Below are positions 17,167 through 26,142 of a stretch of DNA of 64,000 bases, one piece after another. The position numbers and the translations under genes are program-made. A model generated the notes under the pieces. It did no database searches. It saw nothing but the letters and a program-made list of their open reading frames with translations, and was not told where the DNA came from. How positions within the stretch are numbered: the stretch's first letter is position 1; the number at the start of each line of letters is the position of its first letter. Origin of the DNA: Saccharospirillum sp043196875 (GTDB lineage: Bacteria > Pseudomonadota > Gammaproteobacteria > Pseudomonadales > Natronospirillaceae); contig NZ_JBEBMX010000002.1 of NCBI RefSeq assembly GCF_043196875.1, positions 124,001 to 188,000 of the forward strand. The letters run 5' to 3'.

Positions 17167-18513
17167 TTACTGTTCGGCAGCGAGCTTGTGTTCCAGGTAG
17201 TGAATATTGACACCACCACGTTGGAAACCACTGTCGTTGACCAGCTCTTTTTGCAGCGGCGTGTTGGTCTTGATGCCACCAACCACCAGCTCATCCAGAG
17301 CTGAGTTCATCCGCAGCAAAGCTTGCTCGCGGGTGTCCGCATAGGTGATCAGCTTGCCAATCATCGAATCGTAATAAGGCGGAATGGTGTAGCCGGAATA
17401 AATGTGCGAATCCCAACGCACACCCAGACCACCCGGAGAGTGGAACTGAGTTATCTTGCCGGGGCTCGGCATAAAGGTGCGCGGATCTTCCGCATTGATT
17501 CGGCATTCAACCGCATGACCGACGATACGGATCTCATCCTGTTTGAAACTCAGCGGTTCGCCAGCGGCGATGCGCAGTTGCTCCTTGATGATGTCCACGC
17601 CAGTAACCATTTCGGTGACCGGATGCTCCACCTGAACACGGGTGTTCATTTCGATGAAGTAGAAGTTGCCGTCTTCGTACAGGAACTCGAAGGTGCCTGC
17701 ACCGCGATAGCCGATTTCAACACAGGCATCGACACAGGCTTTGAGTACCTTGGCGCGCGACTCTTCATTGACGTGCGGTGCCGGCGCTTCTTCCATCACC
17801 TTCTGGTGACGACGCTGCAATGAGCAATCGCGGTCGCCCAGATGAATGGCATTGCCGTGGCTGTCGGCCAGGACCTGGATTTCCACGTGACGCGGGTTTT
17901 CCAGGAATTTTTCCATATAGACGGTGCCGTCACCGAAGGCCGAAGCGGCTTCGGATTTGGTGACCTGAATGGAACCGATCAGATCTTTTTCTTCACGCAC
18001 CACGCGCATACCACGACCACCACCACCGGCGGCGGCTTTGATCATCACCGGATAACCGATGCGACGACCGATGGCCAGGCATTGATCTTTGTCTTCGGGC
18101 AACGGGCCGTCAGAACCAGGAACCGTTGGTACGCCGGCTTTCTTCATCGCCTCGATGGCCGATACTTTGTCACCCATCAAACGGATGACGTTGGCGGTCG
18201 GGCCAATAAAGGCAAAGCCGGATTTTTCCACCTGCTCGGCAAAATCCGCGCGCTCGGCCAAAAAGCCGTAACCGGGATGAATGGCATCGGCGTTGGTAAC
18301 TTCGGCCGCTGCAATCAGAGCAGGAATGTTCAGGTAAGAGTTGACGGAGGGGTTCGGACCGATACAGACCGACTCGTCCGCCAGCTTTACGTGCTTAAGA
18401 TCGCGATCCACCACCGAATGCACAGCAACGGTTTGGATGCCCATCTCCTTGCACGCCCGCAGGATACGCAAAGCGATTTCCCCACGGTTGGCAATCAGCA
18501 CTTTCTTCAGCAT
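17167..18513 (-). CDS. accC: Biotin carboxylase subunit of acetyl-CoA carboxylase AccC
   Basis: ATP-dependent carboxylation of biotin on AccB, the first half-reaction of malonyl-CoA formation. The sequence opens MLKKVLIANRGEIALRI. It has the glycine-rich ATP loop KAAAGGGGRGMR, then EIQVLADSHGN and the active-site FIEMNTRVQVEHPVTE. The 448-residue length is exact for the family. It lies 11 bases after accB in the aroQ-accB-accC operon. Confidence 0.98.
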   Translation of the reverse strand: MLKKVLIANRGEIALRILRACKEMGIQTVAVHSVVDRDLKHVKLADESVCIGPNPSVNSYLNIPALIAAAEVTNADAIHPGYGFLAERADFAEQVEKSGFAFIGPTANVIRLMGDKVSAIEAMKKAGVPTVPGSDGPLPEDKDQCLAIGRRIGYPVMIKAAAGGGGRGMRVVREEKDLIGSIQVTKSEAASAFGDGTVYMEKFLENPRHVEIQVLADSHGNAIHLGDRDCSLQRRHQKVMEEAPAPHVNEESRAKVLKACVDACVEIGYRGAGTFEFLYEDGNFYFIEMNTRVQVEHPVTEMVTGVDIIKEQLRIAAGEPLSFKQDEIRIVGHAVECRINAEDPRTFMPSPGKITQFHSPGGLGVRWDSHIYSGYTIPPYYDSMIGKLITYADTREQALLRMNSALDELVVGGIKTNTPLQKELVNDSGFQRGGVNIHYLEHKLAAEQ

Positions 18514-18524
18514 GACAGGCCTCG

Positions 18525-18992
18525 TTAGCGAATGGTGACCAGGGCTTGATCGAACTCAACCGGCTCGCCGTTTTCAAGCAGGATGGCTTCAACGACGCCG
18601 CTCTTGTCGGCTTCGATCTGGTTCATCATTTTCATCGCTTCGACGATGCAGATGGTGTCGCCTTCGTTGACGTGTTGACCGACTTCAACGAAAGACGGGC
18701 TGGTCGGAGACGGCGCGCGGTAGAAAGTGCCGACCATCGGAGAACGCACAGCGTGGCCGCTGTTTTCCGGCTTGGCCGGTTCGCTGCTTTCGGCCGGTGC
18801 TGCCGGAGCAGGAGCAGGGGCTGCGGCCGGAGCCTGGGCCGGCATCGGCGCGTATTGCATCGGCGCCGCCGCTTGCAGGGCGCGTGACGAACGGCTGATG
18901 CGGATCGCCTCTTCGCCTTCGGTGATTTCGATTTCGTCGATGCCGGACTCTTCCAGCAACTCGATCAATTTTTTGACCTTACGGATATCCAT
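18525..18992 (-). CDS. accB: Biotin carboxyl carrier protein AccB
   Basis: The 155-residue carrier subunit of acetyl-CoA carboxylase. An N-terminal helical part is joined by an Ala/Pro-rich flexible linker (about residues 38-75) to the biotinyl domain. The biotin acceptor is Lys121 in EAMKMMNQ. It sits between aroQ and accC with 11-base gaps on both sides, the standard operon. Confidence 0.98.
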   Translation of the reverse strand: MDIRKVKKLIELLEESGIDEIEITEGEEAIRISRSSRALQAAAPMQYAPMPAQAPAAAPAPAPAAPAESSEPAKPENSGHAVRSPMVGTFYRAPSPTSPSFVEVGQHVNEGDTICIVEAMKMMNQIEADKSGVVEAILLENGEPVEFDQALVTIR

Positions 18993-19003
18993 GATGCGTT
19001 CCT

Positions 19004-19444
19004 CTAACGAGATAATTGTTGATGTGCAGCCTGCAGAGCCAAATCGTAGCTATGCGGCCCAAATCCACAAATCACACCGACAGCCTTGTCGGCGAGATAG
19101 GAATGATGGCGGAAAGATTCACGAGCATGCACGTTGGACAGGTGCAGCTCAATAAAGGGCACTTCGGCACCACCGAGGGCATCGCGCAGCGCGATACTGG
19201 TGTGTGTAAAAGCACCCGCGTTGATCAGGATAAAGGCGGTACCATCGGTTCGAGCCTGATGGATACGGTCGATCAATTCGCCTTCATGATTGCTTTGCAG
19301 GCAATCCAGCGAGTGTCCAAGCGCCTGGGCTTGCTGGTTTAAGTGCTGCTCAATATCAGCCAGCCCGGTGTGGCCGTAGATGGTCGGCTCGCGAGTACCA
19401 AGCAGGTTGAGGTTGGGGCCATTAAGCAGGAGCAGCTGTGCCAT
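19004..19444 (-). CDS. aroQ: 3-dehydroquinate dehydratase, type II (AroQ)
   Basis: Dehydrates 3-dehydroquinate to 3-dehydroshikimate in the shikimate pathway. The N-terminal LLLLNGPNLNLLGTREPTIYG holds the catalytic Arg/Tyr loop. ILINAGAFTHTSIALRDAL and EVPFIELHLSNVHARE complete the type II signature. Its 146 residues match the family. It is the first gene of the aroQ-accB-accC operon, as in pseudomonads. The 253-base region upstream, shared with the DUF2333 gene, should hold both promoters. Confidence 0.97.
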   Translation of the reverse strand: MAQLLLLNGPNLNLLGTREPTIYGHTGLADIEQHLNQQAQALGHSLDCLQSNHEGELIDRIHQARTDGTAFILINAGAFTHTSIALRDALGGAEVPFIELHLSNVHARESFRHHSYLADKAVGVICGFGPHSYDLALQAAHQQLSR

Positions 19445-19697
19445 AAAGGGTCTTGAATTGCCTCGCTGTCGTAAAAATATCCGTGAACGTGCCCGGAAAT
19501 ATAGAGGATATTGGCGTTAACTTCGCCGAACAACTGGATGGGCGAATTTTAGTTGTGAATTTTCATCATCAAAATGAGCACTTTAGCCGTATTGATGCTG
19601 GTTTGGCCAGCGGTGGCGGGCATTAAAGTGACCCTTGTCGCTTGGTTTGGTCGGGGCAGGTCGTTAAGCTGGCGGCAAAACTCACAGGAGTGAAGCT

Positions 19698-20759
19698 ATG
19701 TGGCGTGAACGTTTGGCGCGAATGACAGCAGGACCGGGTCGGTTTTTCCGTCGTCTTGGTGGGATGATACCAACACGACGGCTGGGACGCTGGCTCGGTA
19801 TTGTACTGGGCTTGGTGCTGTTGGTCTTGATCGTGCTCGGCTGGTACTGGAGTAATGAGCCGAACACCTTCGATCCGGTCGCCCGTGCTGAGCAACACGC
19901 GCGTGCTAACGATCGTGAACTGGTGGTCGGTTACGCCACCACCTACACCCTGACCGAGCTGATGCGCACCTTGCTGGAAAAACCGGGCGGTTACCTGTCC
20001 AACGATGTGGCGCCGCCATCGGTCTGGCTGGATAACATGCCCAGTTGGGAGTTTGGTGTGGTCACTCAGGTGCGTGATCTCAGTCGGGCCATGCGCCGTG
20101 ATCTGAGTCGGTCGCAATCGCAATCCACCGAAGACCCGGATCTGGCACAGGCCGAGCCGCTGTTCCATTTCGATAATTCCAGCTGGATTCTGCCCTCCAC
20201 CGAAGGCGAATATCGCCGCGGGCTGCGCCTGGTAGATTCCTACCTGGATCGCTTGTCTGATCCGGCCAATTCCCAGGCACAGTTCTATGCCCGTGCCGAT
20301 AACCTGCGCGCTTATTTGAACGATGTGGAAACCCGTTTGGGTTCTTTGTCGCAACGGCTCAGTGCCTCGGTTGAACAGCGCCGGGTTAATACTGACCTCG
20401 CGCGCGAAGGCGGTGCGGCTCAGTCGACGCCTGCGGCACAGGAGCAGTCGGTAAAAACGCCGCGCCTGCAGGTGGACAACGTCTTCTATGAGGCACGCGG
20501 CACGACCTGGGCGTTGCTGCATATTCTGCGCGCCATCGAATCGGATTTCGGTTCCGTACTCGATAACAAAAATGCCCGCGCCAGCCTGCAACAGATTATC
20601 CGTGAACTGGAAGCCACCCAGCGTCATCTGTGGTCGCCAATCGTTTTGAACGGCAGTGGTTTTGGCGTATTGGCCAACCATTCGCTGGTGATGGCCAGCT
20701 ACATCTCACGCGCTAACGCTGCGCTAATTGATCTGCGCGAACTGTTAGCAAACGGTTAA
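19698..20759 (+). CDS. DUF2333 family membrane-anchored protein
   Basis: A 353-residue protein with a basic N-terminus and one membrane helix at about residues 34-50 (GIVLGLVLLVLIVLGWYW). A periplasmic, mostly helical domain follows. Stretches such as NDVAPPSVWLDNMPSWEFGVV and a C-terminal part typical of DUF2333 support the family call. The biochemical role is unknown. ATG at 19698 has ACAGGAG upstream. It is divergent from aroQ and ends before a two-way terminator shared with ppa. Confidence 0.82.
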   Translation: MWRERLARMTAGPGRFFRRLGGMIPTRRLGRWLGIVLGLVLLVLIVLGWYWSNEPNTFDPVARAEQHARANDRELVVGYATTYTLTELMRTLLEKPGGYLSNDVAPPSVWLDNMPSWEFGVVTQVRDLSRAMRRDLSRSQSQSTEDPDLAQAEPLFHFDNSSWILPSTEGEYRRGLRLVDSYLDRLSDPANSQAQFYARADNLRAYLNDVETRLGSLSQRLSASVEQRRVNTDLAREGGAAQSTPAAQEQSVKTPRLQVDNVFYEARGTTWALLHILRAIESDFGSVLDNKNARASLQQIIRELEATQRHLWSPIVLNGSGFGVLANHSLVMASYISRANAALIDLRELLANG

Positions 20760-20770
20760 TTGTCAGACAC

Positions 20771-20802
20771 AAAAAAAGCCGCCCATCGAGGCGGCTTTTT
20801 TA
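20771..20802. terminator. Bidirectional terminator between DUF2333 gene and ppa
   Basis: An 11-bp stem (AAAAAGCCGCC at 20773-20783, GGCGGCTTTTT at 20790-20800) has a 6-base loop. A-runs and T-runs on the two sides make it functional for both convergent genes. Confidence 0.92.
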
Positions 20803-20814
20803 TATCCGTTCGAT

Positions 20815-21345
20815 TCAGCCTTTGTTATAGGCGGCGACGGATTCGTTGATGATTTCTTTGGCTTTGGCCGCATCGGCCCAGCCGTCGACTTTCACCCACT
20901 TGCCTTTTTCCAGGTCTTTGTAGTTTTCGAAGAAGTGCTTGATCTGTTCCAGCAGCAGTGGCGGCAGGTCGGTGGCTTCTTGCACGTCATCGTACAGAGA
21001 ACTCAACTTGCTGTGTGGCACGGCCAACACTTTGGCATCGGAGCCGGCTTCGTCGGTCATTTCCAGCACACCGATCGGACGGGCGCGAATAACAGAGCCG
21101 GGTACCACCGGGTAAGGCGTGACCACCAAGACATCAACCGGGTCGCCATCGTCGGCCAGGGTGTTGGGGACGAAACCGTAGTTGGCCGGGTAGAACATGG
21201 GCGTGGCCATAAAACGATCGACCATCAGGGCGTCCATGTCTTTGTCGATCTCATATTTGATCGGGCTGGCGTTGGCCGGAATTTCGATGGCGACGTAGAT
21301 GTCGTTGGGGACGTCTTTGCCGGCAGGGATCTGGGTATAGCTCAT
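20815..21345 (-). CDS. ppa: Inorganic pyrophosphatase Ppa
   Basis: Soluble family I pyrophosphatase that hydrolyses PPi to drive biosynthesis. Metal-binding residues are visible in DDGDPVDVLVVTPYPV, and the N-terminal EIPANASPIKYEIDKD is typical. Its 176 residues match the bacterial hexameric type. It is monocistronic, with a strong terminator downstream. Confidence 0.97.
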   Translation of the reverse strand: MSYTQIPAGKDVPNDIYVAIEIPANASPIKYEIDKDMDALMVDRFMATPMFYPANYGFVPNTLADDGDPVDVLVVTPYPVVPGSVIRARPIGVLEMTDEAGSDAKVLAVPHSKLSSLYDDVQEATDLPPLLLEQIKHFFENYKDLEKGKWVKVDGWADAAKAKEIINESVAAYNKG

Positions 21346-21430
21346 ATTGGGCCTCTTTAGGTGATGCGTTCGCGTGTGCGTTTAGTTTGAGTACAAAGTC
21401 AAAAGTGGGTCGATTATATCGGCCGTCGCC

Positions 21431-22717
21431 TTAACCGTCAGTAATGGCGGCAAAGCGATCGAAATAGTCCGGAAACGTCTTGGAAGTACAGCCCGGGTCG
21501 TTAATGGTCACCGTGCCGCTGCCAAAAGCGGCCAGTGAAAAACACATGGCAATGCGGTGATCGTTATAAGTATCGATGGCGGCGCTGGTGGTTTGCGCCG
21601 GTGGCGTGATGGTCAGCGCATCCTCATCTTCAATCACCTCGGCGCCGAGCTTGCGCAGTTCGGTGGCCATGGCACTTAAGCGGTCGGTTTCTTTAACGCG
21701 CCAGTTATAGACGTTACGAATGCGCGTCGTACCTTCAGCAAACAAGGCCGTGGTGGCGATGGTCATAGCGGCATCGGGAATGTGGTTCAGGTCGACATCA
21801 ACCGCGCGCAGCGGTCCGTTGTTGCTCACTTCAATCCATTCCGGCGCCCAACTGACCTTGGCGCCCATCTGTTCCAGCACTTCGGCAAAGCGGGCATCGC
21901 CCTGAACCGAGTCGGTACCGGTGCCGTGTACTCGCACCGGACCGCCGCCAATGGCGCCGGCGGCGAGAAAATAACTGGCGCTGGAAGCATCGCCTTCGAC
22001 CTGAATGCGGCCGGGGCTGACATAGCGTTGGCCAGCATCGATTTCGAAAGCGCGATAATCGCGGTTGGTAACGGACACACCGAAACGACGCATCACATCG
22101 AGGGTGATGTCGATATAGGGCTTGGAAACCAGTTCGCCGACCACTTCGATAGTCAGGGCTTCGTTCAACAGCGGCGCGGCCATCAGCAGGGCGGTCAGAA
22201 ACTGACTGGAAATGCTGCCATCAATCTGCACTGTGCCGCCGTGCAACTGACCGGCCTCAATGCCCAGTGGTGGATAACCGGTTTCACCACGGTAATGAAC
22301 GGTGGCACCCAGCGGCGCCAGGGCGTTGATCAAATCGCCAATGGGCCGTTCCGCCATACGCGGCTCGCCGGTTAGTTCAAAATGACCGTCGCCGATGCAC
22401 AGCGCCGCCGCCAAGGGCCGCATAGCGGTTCCGGCATTACCCAGATAGAGCTCCAGATTCTGACCGCGCGCCAGCGGACCGGCGAGACCGGTCAAGGTGC
22501 ATTCGGTGCCGTCTTCATTGAGTTCAAAGCTGACGCCCAGTTGCTCCAGCGCGGTCAACATATGGCGGATATCGTCGCTGCGCAGCAGGTTGGTGATCTG
22601 GGTGGTGCCTTCACTCAGAGCGGCCAGCAACAGAATGCGATTGGACAGGCTTTTGGAGCCGGGAATCTGGACTTCGCCACGGGCGTGGCGCAAAGCGGGG
22701 AGCGTCAAGCTGGACAT
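21431..22717 (-). CDS. aroA: 5-enolpyruvylshikimate-3-phosphate synthase AroA
   Basis: Transfers enolpyruvate from PEP to shikimate-3-phosphate. The sequence has IPGSKSLSNRILLLAAL at the N-terminus, LYLGNAGTAMRPL in the PEP-binding region, and RVKETDRLSAMATELRKLG in the second half. The LGNAGTAMRPL variant belongs to the glyphosate-sensitive class I type. The 428-residue length is normal. It follows pfkA on the same strand after 112 bases. Confidence 0.97.
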   Translation of the reverse strand: MSSLTLPALRHARGEVQIPGSKSLSNRILLLAALSEGTTQITNLLRSDDIRHMLTALEQLGVSFELNEDGTECTLTGLAGPLARGQNLELYLGNAGTAMRPLAAALCIGDGHFELTGEPRMAERPIGDLINALAPLGATVHYRGETGYPPLGIEAGQLHGGTVQIDGSISSQFLTALLMAAPLLNEALTIEVVGELVSKPYIDITLDVMRRFGVSVTNRDYRAFEIDAGQRYVSPGRIQVEGDASSASYFLAAGAIGGGPVRVHGTGTDSVQGDARFAEVLEQMGAKVSWAPEWIEVSNNGPLRAVDVDLNHIPDAAMTIATTALFAEGTTRIRNVYNWRVKETDRLSAMATELRKLGAEVIEDEDALTITPPAQTTSAAIDTYNDHRIAMCFSLAAFGSGTVTINDPGCTSKTFPDYFDRFAAITDG

Positions 22718-22829
22718 CGAGGTTCGCAGGTCGGTTATGGGCCGGTCATTCTACGTCAAAGCGCCGCCGCCTTGCATCCGCAGGCGGGCAAGACGGCATT
22801 GCACTTTTTGCCGATAGACGTTGCGTCGA

Positions 22830-23807
22830 TCAGGCCAACAGATTGGTCAGGTCGTACAAATCCTGTTTGAACGGACGCGGCATGTTCTCGATGGCATCGA
22901 TGATGTCGTGATGCACCAACTGGTTGCTCTGAATACCGACACAACGACCACCACGACCCTGCAGCAACAAATCCACCGCGTAAGCACCCATCTGGCTGGC
23001 CAGGACGCGGTCGAAAGCGCAGGGCACGCCGCCACGTTGAATATGGCCGAGGATGGTAGCGCGGGTTTCCAGACCGGTACGCGCTTCAATGCGTTTGGCC
23101 AGTGCCGACACATCGGTGACGTGTTCGGTAATGGCGATGATCGAATGGGTTTTACCGCGCGACACACCATCGGCCACCGATTGAACCAGGGCTTCTTCAT
23201 CGAAGCCTTTTTCCGGCACCACGGTGAAGTCAGCGCCGCTGCCGATCGACGCCATCAAGGTGAGATCGCCGCAATAACGTCCCATGATTTCGACGATGGC
23301 GATGCGGTTATGCGACGAACAGGTATCGCGCAGTCGATCCACGGCATCAAGTACGGTATTCAGAGCGGTATGAAAGCCGATGGTGAAGTCGGTACCGGCA
23401 ACGTCGTTGTCGATGGTGCCGGGCAGGCCGACGCAGGGAAAACCCATCTCGGTGAGGCGTTTGGCGCCCATGTAGGAGCCGTCGCCGCCAACCACGACCA
23501 AGGCATCGATACCGTGCTTGCGCAGATTGGCGATAGACTCCTGGCGCACCGCCTCTTCTTTGAATTCGGGAAAGCGGGCGGAACCGAGGAAGGTGCCGCC
23601 ACGATTGATCAGATCGGAAACATGATGGCGTTCGAGTCGATCGATGCGGTCCTGATGCAAACCCAGGTAACCATCGCGCACACCATAGACTTCCAGCCCT
23701 TTGACCAGGGCGGTTCGAACCACGGCGCGCACCGCCGCATTCATGCCAGGGGCGTCGCCGCCGCTGGTCAGTACACCTATTTTGCGTATCTCGCCTGCTT
23801 GACTCAC
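22830..23807 (-). CDS. pfkA: ATP-dependent 6-phosphofructokinase PfkA
   Basis: Phosphorylates fructose-6-phosphate in glycolysis. It has LTSGGDAPGMNAAVR for ATP binding, GGDGSYMGA (residues 107-115), and PGTIDND (129-135) with catalytic Asp133. The glycine in GGDGS and the overall E. coli-like sequence indicate the ATP-dependent allosteric group A1. Many pseudomonads lack this enzyme, so a complete Embden-Meyerhof route is possible here (inference). The 325-residue length is typical. Confidence 0.96.
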   Translation of the reverse strand: MSQAGEIRKIGVLTSGGDAPGMNAAVRAVVRTALVKGLEVYGVRDGYLGLHQDRIDRLERHHVSDLINRGGTFLGSARFPEFKEEAVRQESIANLRKHGIDALVVVGGDGSYMGAKRLTEMGFPCVGLPGTIDNDVAGTDFTIGFHTALNTVLDAVDRLRDTCSSHNRIAIVEIMGRYCGDLTLMASIGSGADFTVVPEKGFDEEALVQSVADGVSRGKTHSIIAITEHVTDVSALAKRIEARTGLETRATILGHIQRGGVPCAFDRVLASQMGAYAVDLLLQGRGGRCVGIQSNQLVHHDIIDAIENMPRPFKQDLYDLTNLLA

Positions 23808-23925
23808 GGGCTCTGTGTCCTTTGGTCATCCAAGCCGGCCGTGCCGGAACGCGACAGAATGTAACAAAATTACAATCGCACTGGCGAGTTCTTTTGCCGT
23901 TGCTAAGCGAGCCGCTTGATCGGCG

Positions 23926-24336
23926 TCAAATAACCGCAGCCAACGCCAGGATGTGCAGCGCGGTGACGGTCCAGGTGAGCAGAGTGCGCAGATTGCGATA
24001 GTCCAGTGGTTGGGTAGCGCCGAACCAGCGACGTTCCTGCCACCACAGCAACGGATAGGCCGGCAGCAGGATCAGTACCGCCAGCCACAGCGGCAAATAG
24101 AAGCTGACCCAGGCCAGCACAAAGAGCACCATGGACAGGCTGATAGCGGGCACATGGCGATCTTCGCCAGTCACTGCCGGCAGCCACATTGAACCGGTCA
24201 GAAACACCAGAATTAGCGCGCTGAAATCGTGGAAATAATCGAGTAGCGCCGGGTTCACCCAGGGCAACAGCGCCAGGATCAGAAAGACGGCCAGGCCACC
24301 AAGGCCCCAGAACAACATGATACGGCTGGGTGTCAT
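23926..24336 (-). CDS. Small polytopic membrane protein, DUF3429-like
   Basis: A 136-residue, very hydrophobic protein with about four membrane helices. The conserved-looking C-terminal stretch YRNLRTLLTWTVTALHILAL resembles DUF3429 proteins, whose function is unknown. Its ATG overlaps the stop of the upstream DUF6482-like gene by 4 bases, so the two are translated together. The family match is from memory of short motifs only. Confidence 0.68.
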   Translation of the reverse strand: MTPSRIMLFWGLGGLAVFLILALLPWVNPALLDYFHDFSALILVFLTGSMWLPAVTGEDRHVPAISLSMVLFVLAWVSFYLPLWLAVLILLPAYPLLWWQERRWFGATQPLDYRNLRTLLTWTVTALHILALAAVI

Positions 24337-24650
24337 TCGTGCTCTCCCTGAACATCGGTATGAAGGGTTAACGGCAGTCTCAAGGTGTTGTCACCATCGG
24401 CCTGGCCAATCATTTCGCCGAAGGCGCTGCGGTGCACCAACTCAGCAAAGGCGACTGGCAATTGTGTCAATAACTGACGCACCGCCGGTAAGGATTTCAG
24501 CACCAGGGGTTTGCCGTCTTCATTCACCAACAAATGGCCCTGGTCACCCTGAAACAGGTGCAGATGGTAAAAGCTCGCCTGCAGAGCCGCTACCTCGGCG
24601 CGTGTAAAGGGTATGCGGTTTTGGCGGGCTTGTTTCAATGTCACAGTCAT
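24333..24650 (-). CDS. DUF6482-like small protein
   Basis: A 105-residue protein containing YHLHLFQGDQGHLLVNEDGK, then LKSLPAVRQLLTQL and ELVHRSAFGEMIG. This pattern resembles DUF6482 proteins of pseudomonads, whose role is unknown. ATG at 24650 (MTVTLKQARQNRIPF) was chosen as the most family-like start. Upstream ATGs at 24695 and 24734 are open, and no start has a strong ribosome site. It is the first gene of a two-gene unit with the small membrane protein. Confidence 0.68.
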   Translation of the reverse strand: MTVTLKQARQNRIPFTRAEVAALQASFYHLHLFQGDQGHLLVNEDGKPLVLKSLPAVRQLLTQLPVAFAELVHRSAFGEMIGQADGDNTLRLPLTLHTDVQGEHE

Positions 24651-24768
24651 ACGCTGGCCTGTTGATTTTTTGCTTAATACGGACGATGTCGACATTCGGT
24701 TTGCCCTGTCATCGAATCGACATGGCGTTGTCATAACCTGACTGCCGTTTGACGGTGGGAGACCTCTT

Positions 24769-25518
24769 ATGAAAGTGGTAGCGATACACAGTCAGAAAGG
24801 CGGCGTGGGTAAAACCTCCACGGCCATTCATCTGGCGCATCAGGCCAGTGAGTACGGTTTTGAAACACTCTTGATCGATCTCGATCCGCAGGCATCGGCC
24901 AGTTATTTTCTCTCCGGTGGTGAATCCAAAGGCTTGAAAGCGCGCGACTGGTTGCGCACCAGTGTCGACTGGAACGACTTTATTGAAGCCTCGCGTTACT
25001 CCGGCGTTTATTTGCTGCCGGCGCGCAAAAGCCTGCGCAAACTCGATCGGCTGATGACCGACGAAGCCTCAGAAAAACACCTCAAGCGGTTATTGCGTTC
25101 GCTGAAATCCCAATACGATCTGGTGCTGATCGATTGCCCGCCCGGCATCAATACGGTGATCGAACAGGCGTATCGTGCTGCGCATCGAATTCTGGTGCCG
25201 TTAACGCCGACACCGTTGTGTTTTGAAAGTTATCAACATGTACTGGAGTTTGCCGACGACAACGCCATCAGCGCCGATAAGCTGATGCCGTTTTTCAATA
25301 GAGTGAACAGCCGGCTGGCCTTGCATCAGCAATCGATCGATGGGTTTTCCGAGCGTTTTGATGCGCCGACACCCTTGTCGATTCGCGCCACCACTGAGGT
25401 GGAAAAGATGGCGCTGGAGCGTCGCGCTGTGGCGGAAATCAAACCACGACATCCCATCGTGCGTGATATTCAATCGCTGTGGAAAACCCTGATGCGTGAG
25501 CTCGATCTGCATCATTGA
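24769..25518 (+). CDS. Orphan ParA-family ATPase
   Basis: A 249-residue ParA/MinD ATPase with a deviant Walker A, QKGGVGKTSTAI (about residues 9-20), switch I LIDLDPQASASYF and Walker B LVLIDCPPG. Such proteins position DNA or protein cargo on the nucleoid or membrane. No ParB, MinE-like partner or centromere-like repeat is adjacent, so it is not a plasmid-type partition locus. It may position an unidentified cargo. ATG at 24769 has TGGGAGA upstream. Confidence 0.85.
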   Translation: MKVVAIHSQKGGVGKTSTAIHLAHQASEYGFETLLIDLDPQASASYFLSGGESKGLKARDWLRTSVDWNDFIEASRYSGVYLLPARKSLRKLDRLMTDEASEKHLKRLLRSLKSQYDLVLIDCPPGINTVIEQAYRAAHRILVPLTPTPLCFESYQHVLEFADDNAISADKLMPFFNRVNSRLALHQQSIDGFSERFDAPTPLSIRATTEVEKMALERRAVAEIKPRHPIVRDIQSLWKTLMRELDLHH

Positions 25519-25550
25519 ACGCCAGCCTCAGGCATCGAGCCGTGGTTCGT

Positions 25551-26045
25551 TTATCGGCCGGTGCTTTCTGGCTGCCAGGTGGGAAATTCAGCCGCGTGAC
25601 GTTCAATCCATTCGCGCGCGGCCTGGTCTCTGTTGAGCGTGCGTCCTTCCGTGCGCTGCACTTTCTCGCGATATTCCTCGATGCGGCAAAGCTGCTCAAC
25701 CATGCGCACCGAGAACGCATCCTGATCGCTATGAAAGCAAACGCCGATCAAATAGTGCTCATCCTGAACATGACACCAGACCACCTGACCATCGATCTCA
25801 AACGGCGGTTCTTCGATGTCGATGCTCAAACGTAAGGTCTGACCCGGCGTCAAGGCGCGATCACTGCAAAAGCTGAGGCCACCACAGCTGAAGTTTTTCA
25901 GGCGGGCGCCTGGGTTCTGCGTATCGGCTGCCTGGACTGTTAACGGCACGTCGGTCGGATGGCGAATGTACTGACGCAAAGAAACCTCCTGTCGGGCGCT
26001 GGATCGGCACCGTTCCATATCATCAGTATAGTCAAAGGTGCGCAT
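25551..26045 (-). CDS. PilZ domain protein
   Basis: A 164-residue protein whose PilZ domain (about residues 20-115) has YIRHPTDVPL (the R-rich half is reduced to R-H) and NFSCGGLSF (D/NxSxxG). It probably binds c-di-GMP, though the RxxxR half is weak. The C-terminal tail is charged and helical. ATG at 26045 follows AGAGGCGG and is preferred over an in-frame start at 26084. It converges with the ParA gene. Confidence 0.8.
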   Translation of the reverse strand: MRTFDYTDDMERCRSSARQEVSLRQYIRHPTDVPLTVQAADTQNPGARLKNFSCGGLSFCSDRALTPGQTLRLSIDIEEPPFEIDGQVVWCHVQDEHYLIGVCFHSDQDAFSVRMVEQLCRIEEYREKVQRTEGRTLNRDQAAREWIERHAAEFPTWQPESTGR

Positions 26046-26142
26046 CTGTCCGCCTCTGAGAACACTGACTTTCAGCGCATTCACAGTGCCGGGCTAAGCT
26101 GATGCAGTGAACGACTCAGACACAACGACTAAGGTGACGCCG

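Noticed and set aside
19623..20681. 352-codon open frame on the - strand opposite the DUF2333 gene
   Set aside because: The + strand product has a membrane anchor, ribosome site and family match; the antisense frame has none.
22821..23864. 347-codon open frame opposite pfkA
   Set aside because: Fully antisense to pfkA, whose catalytic motifs are intact.
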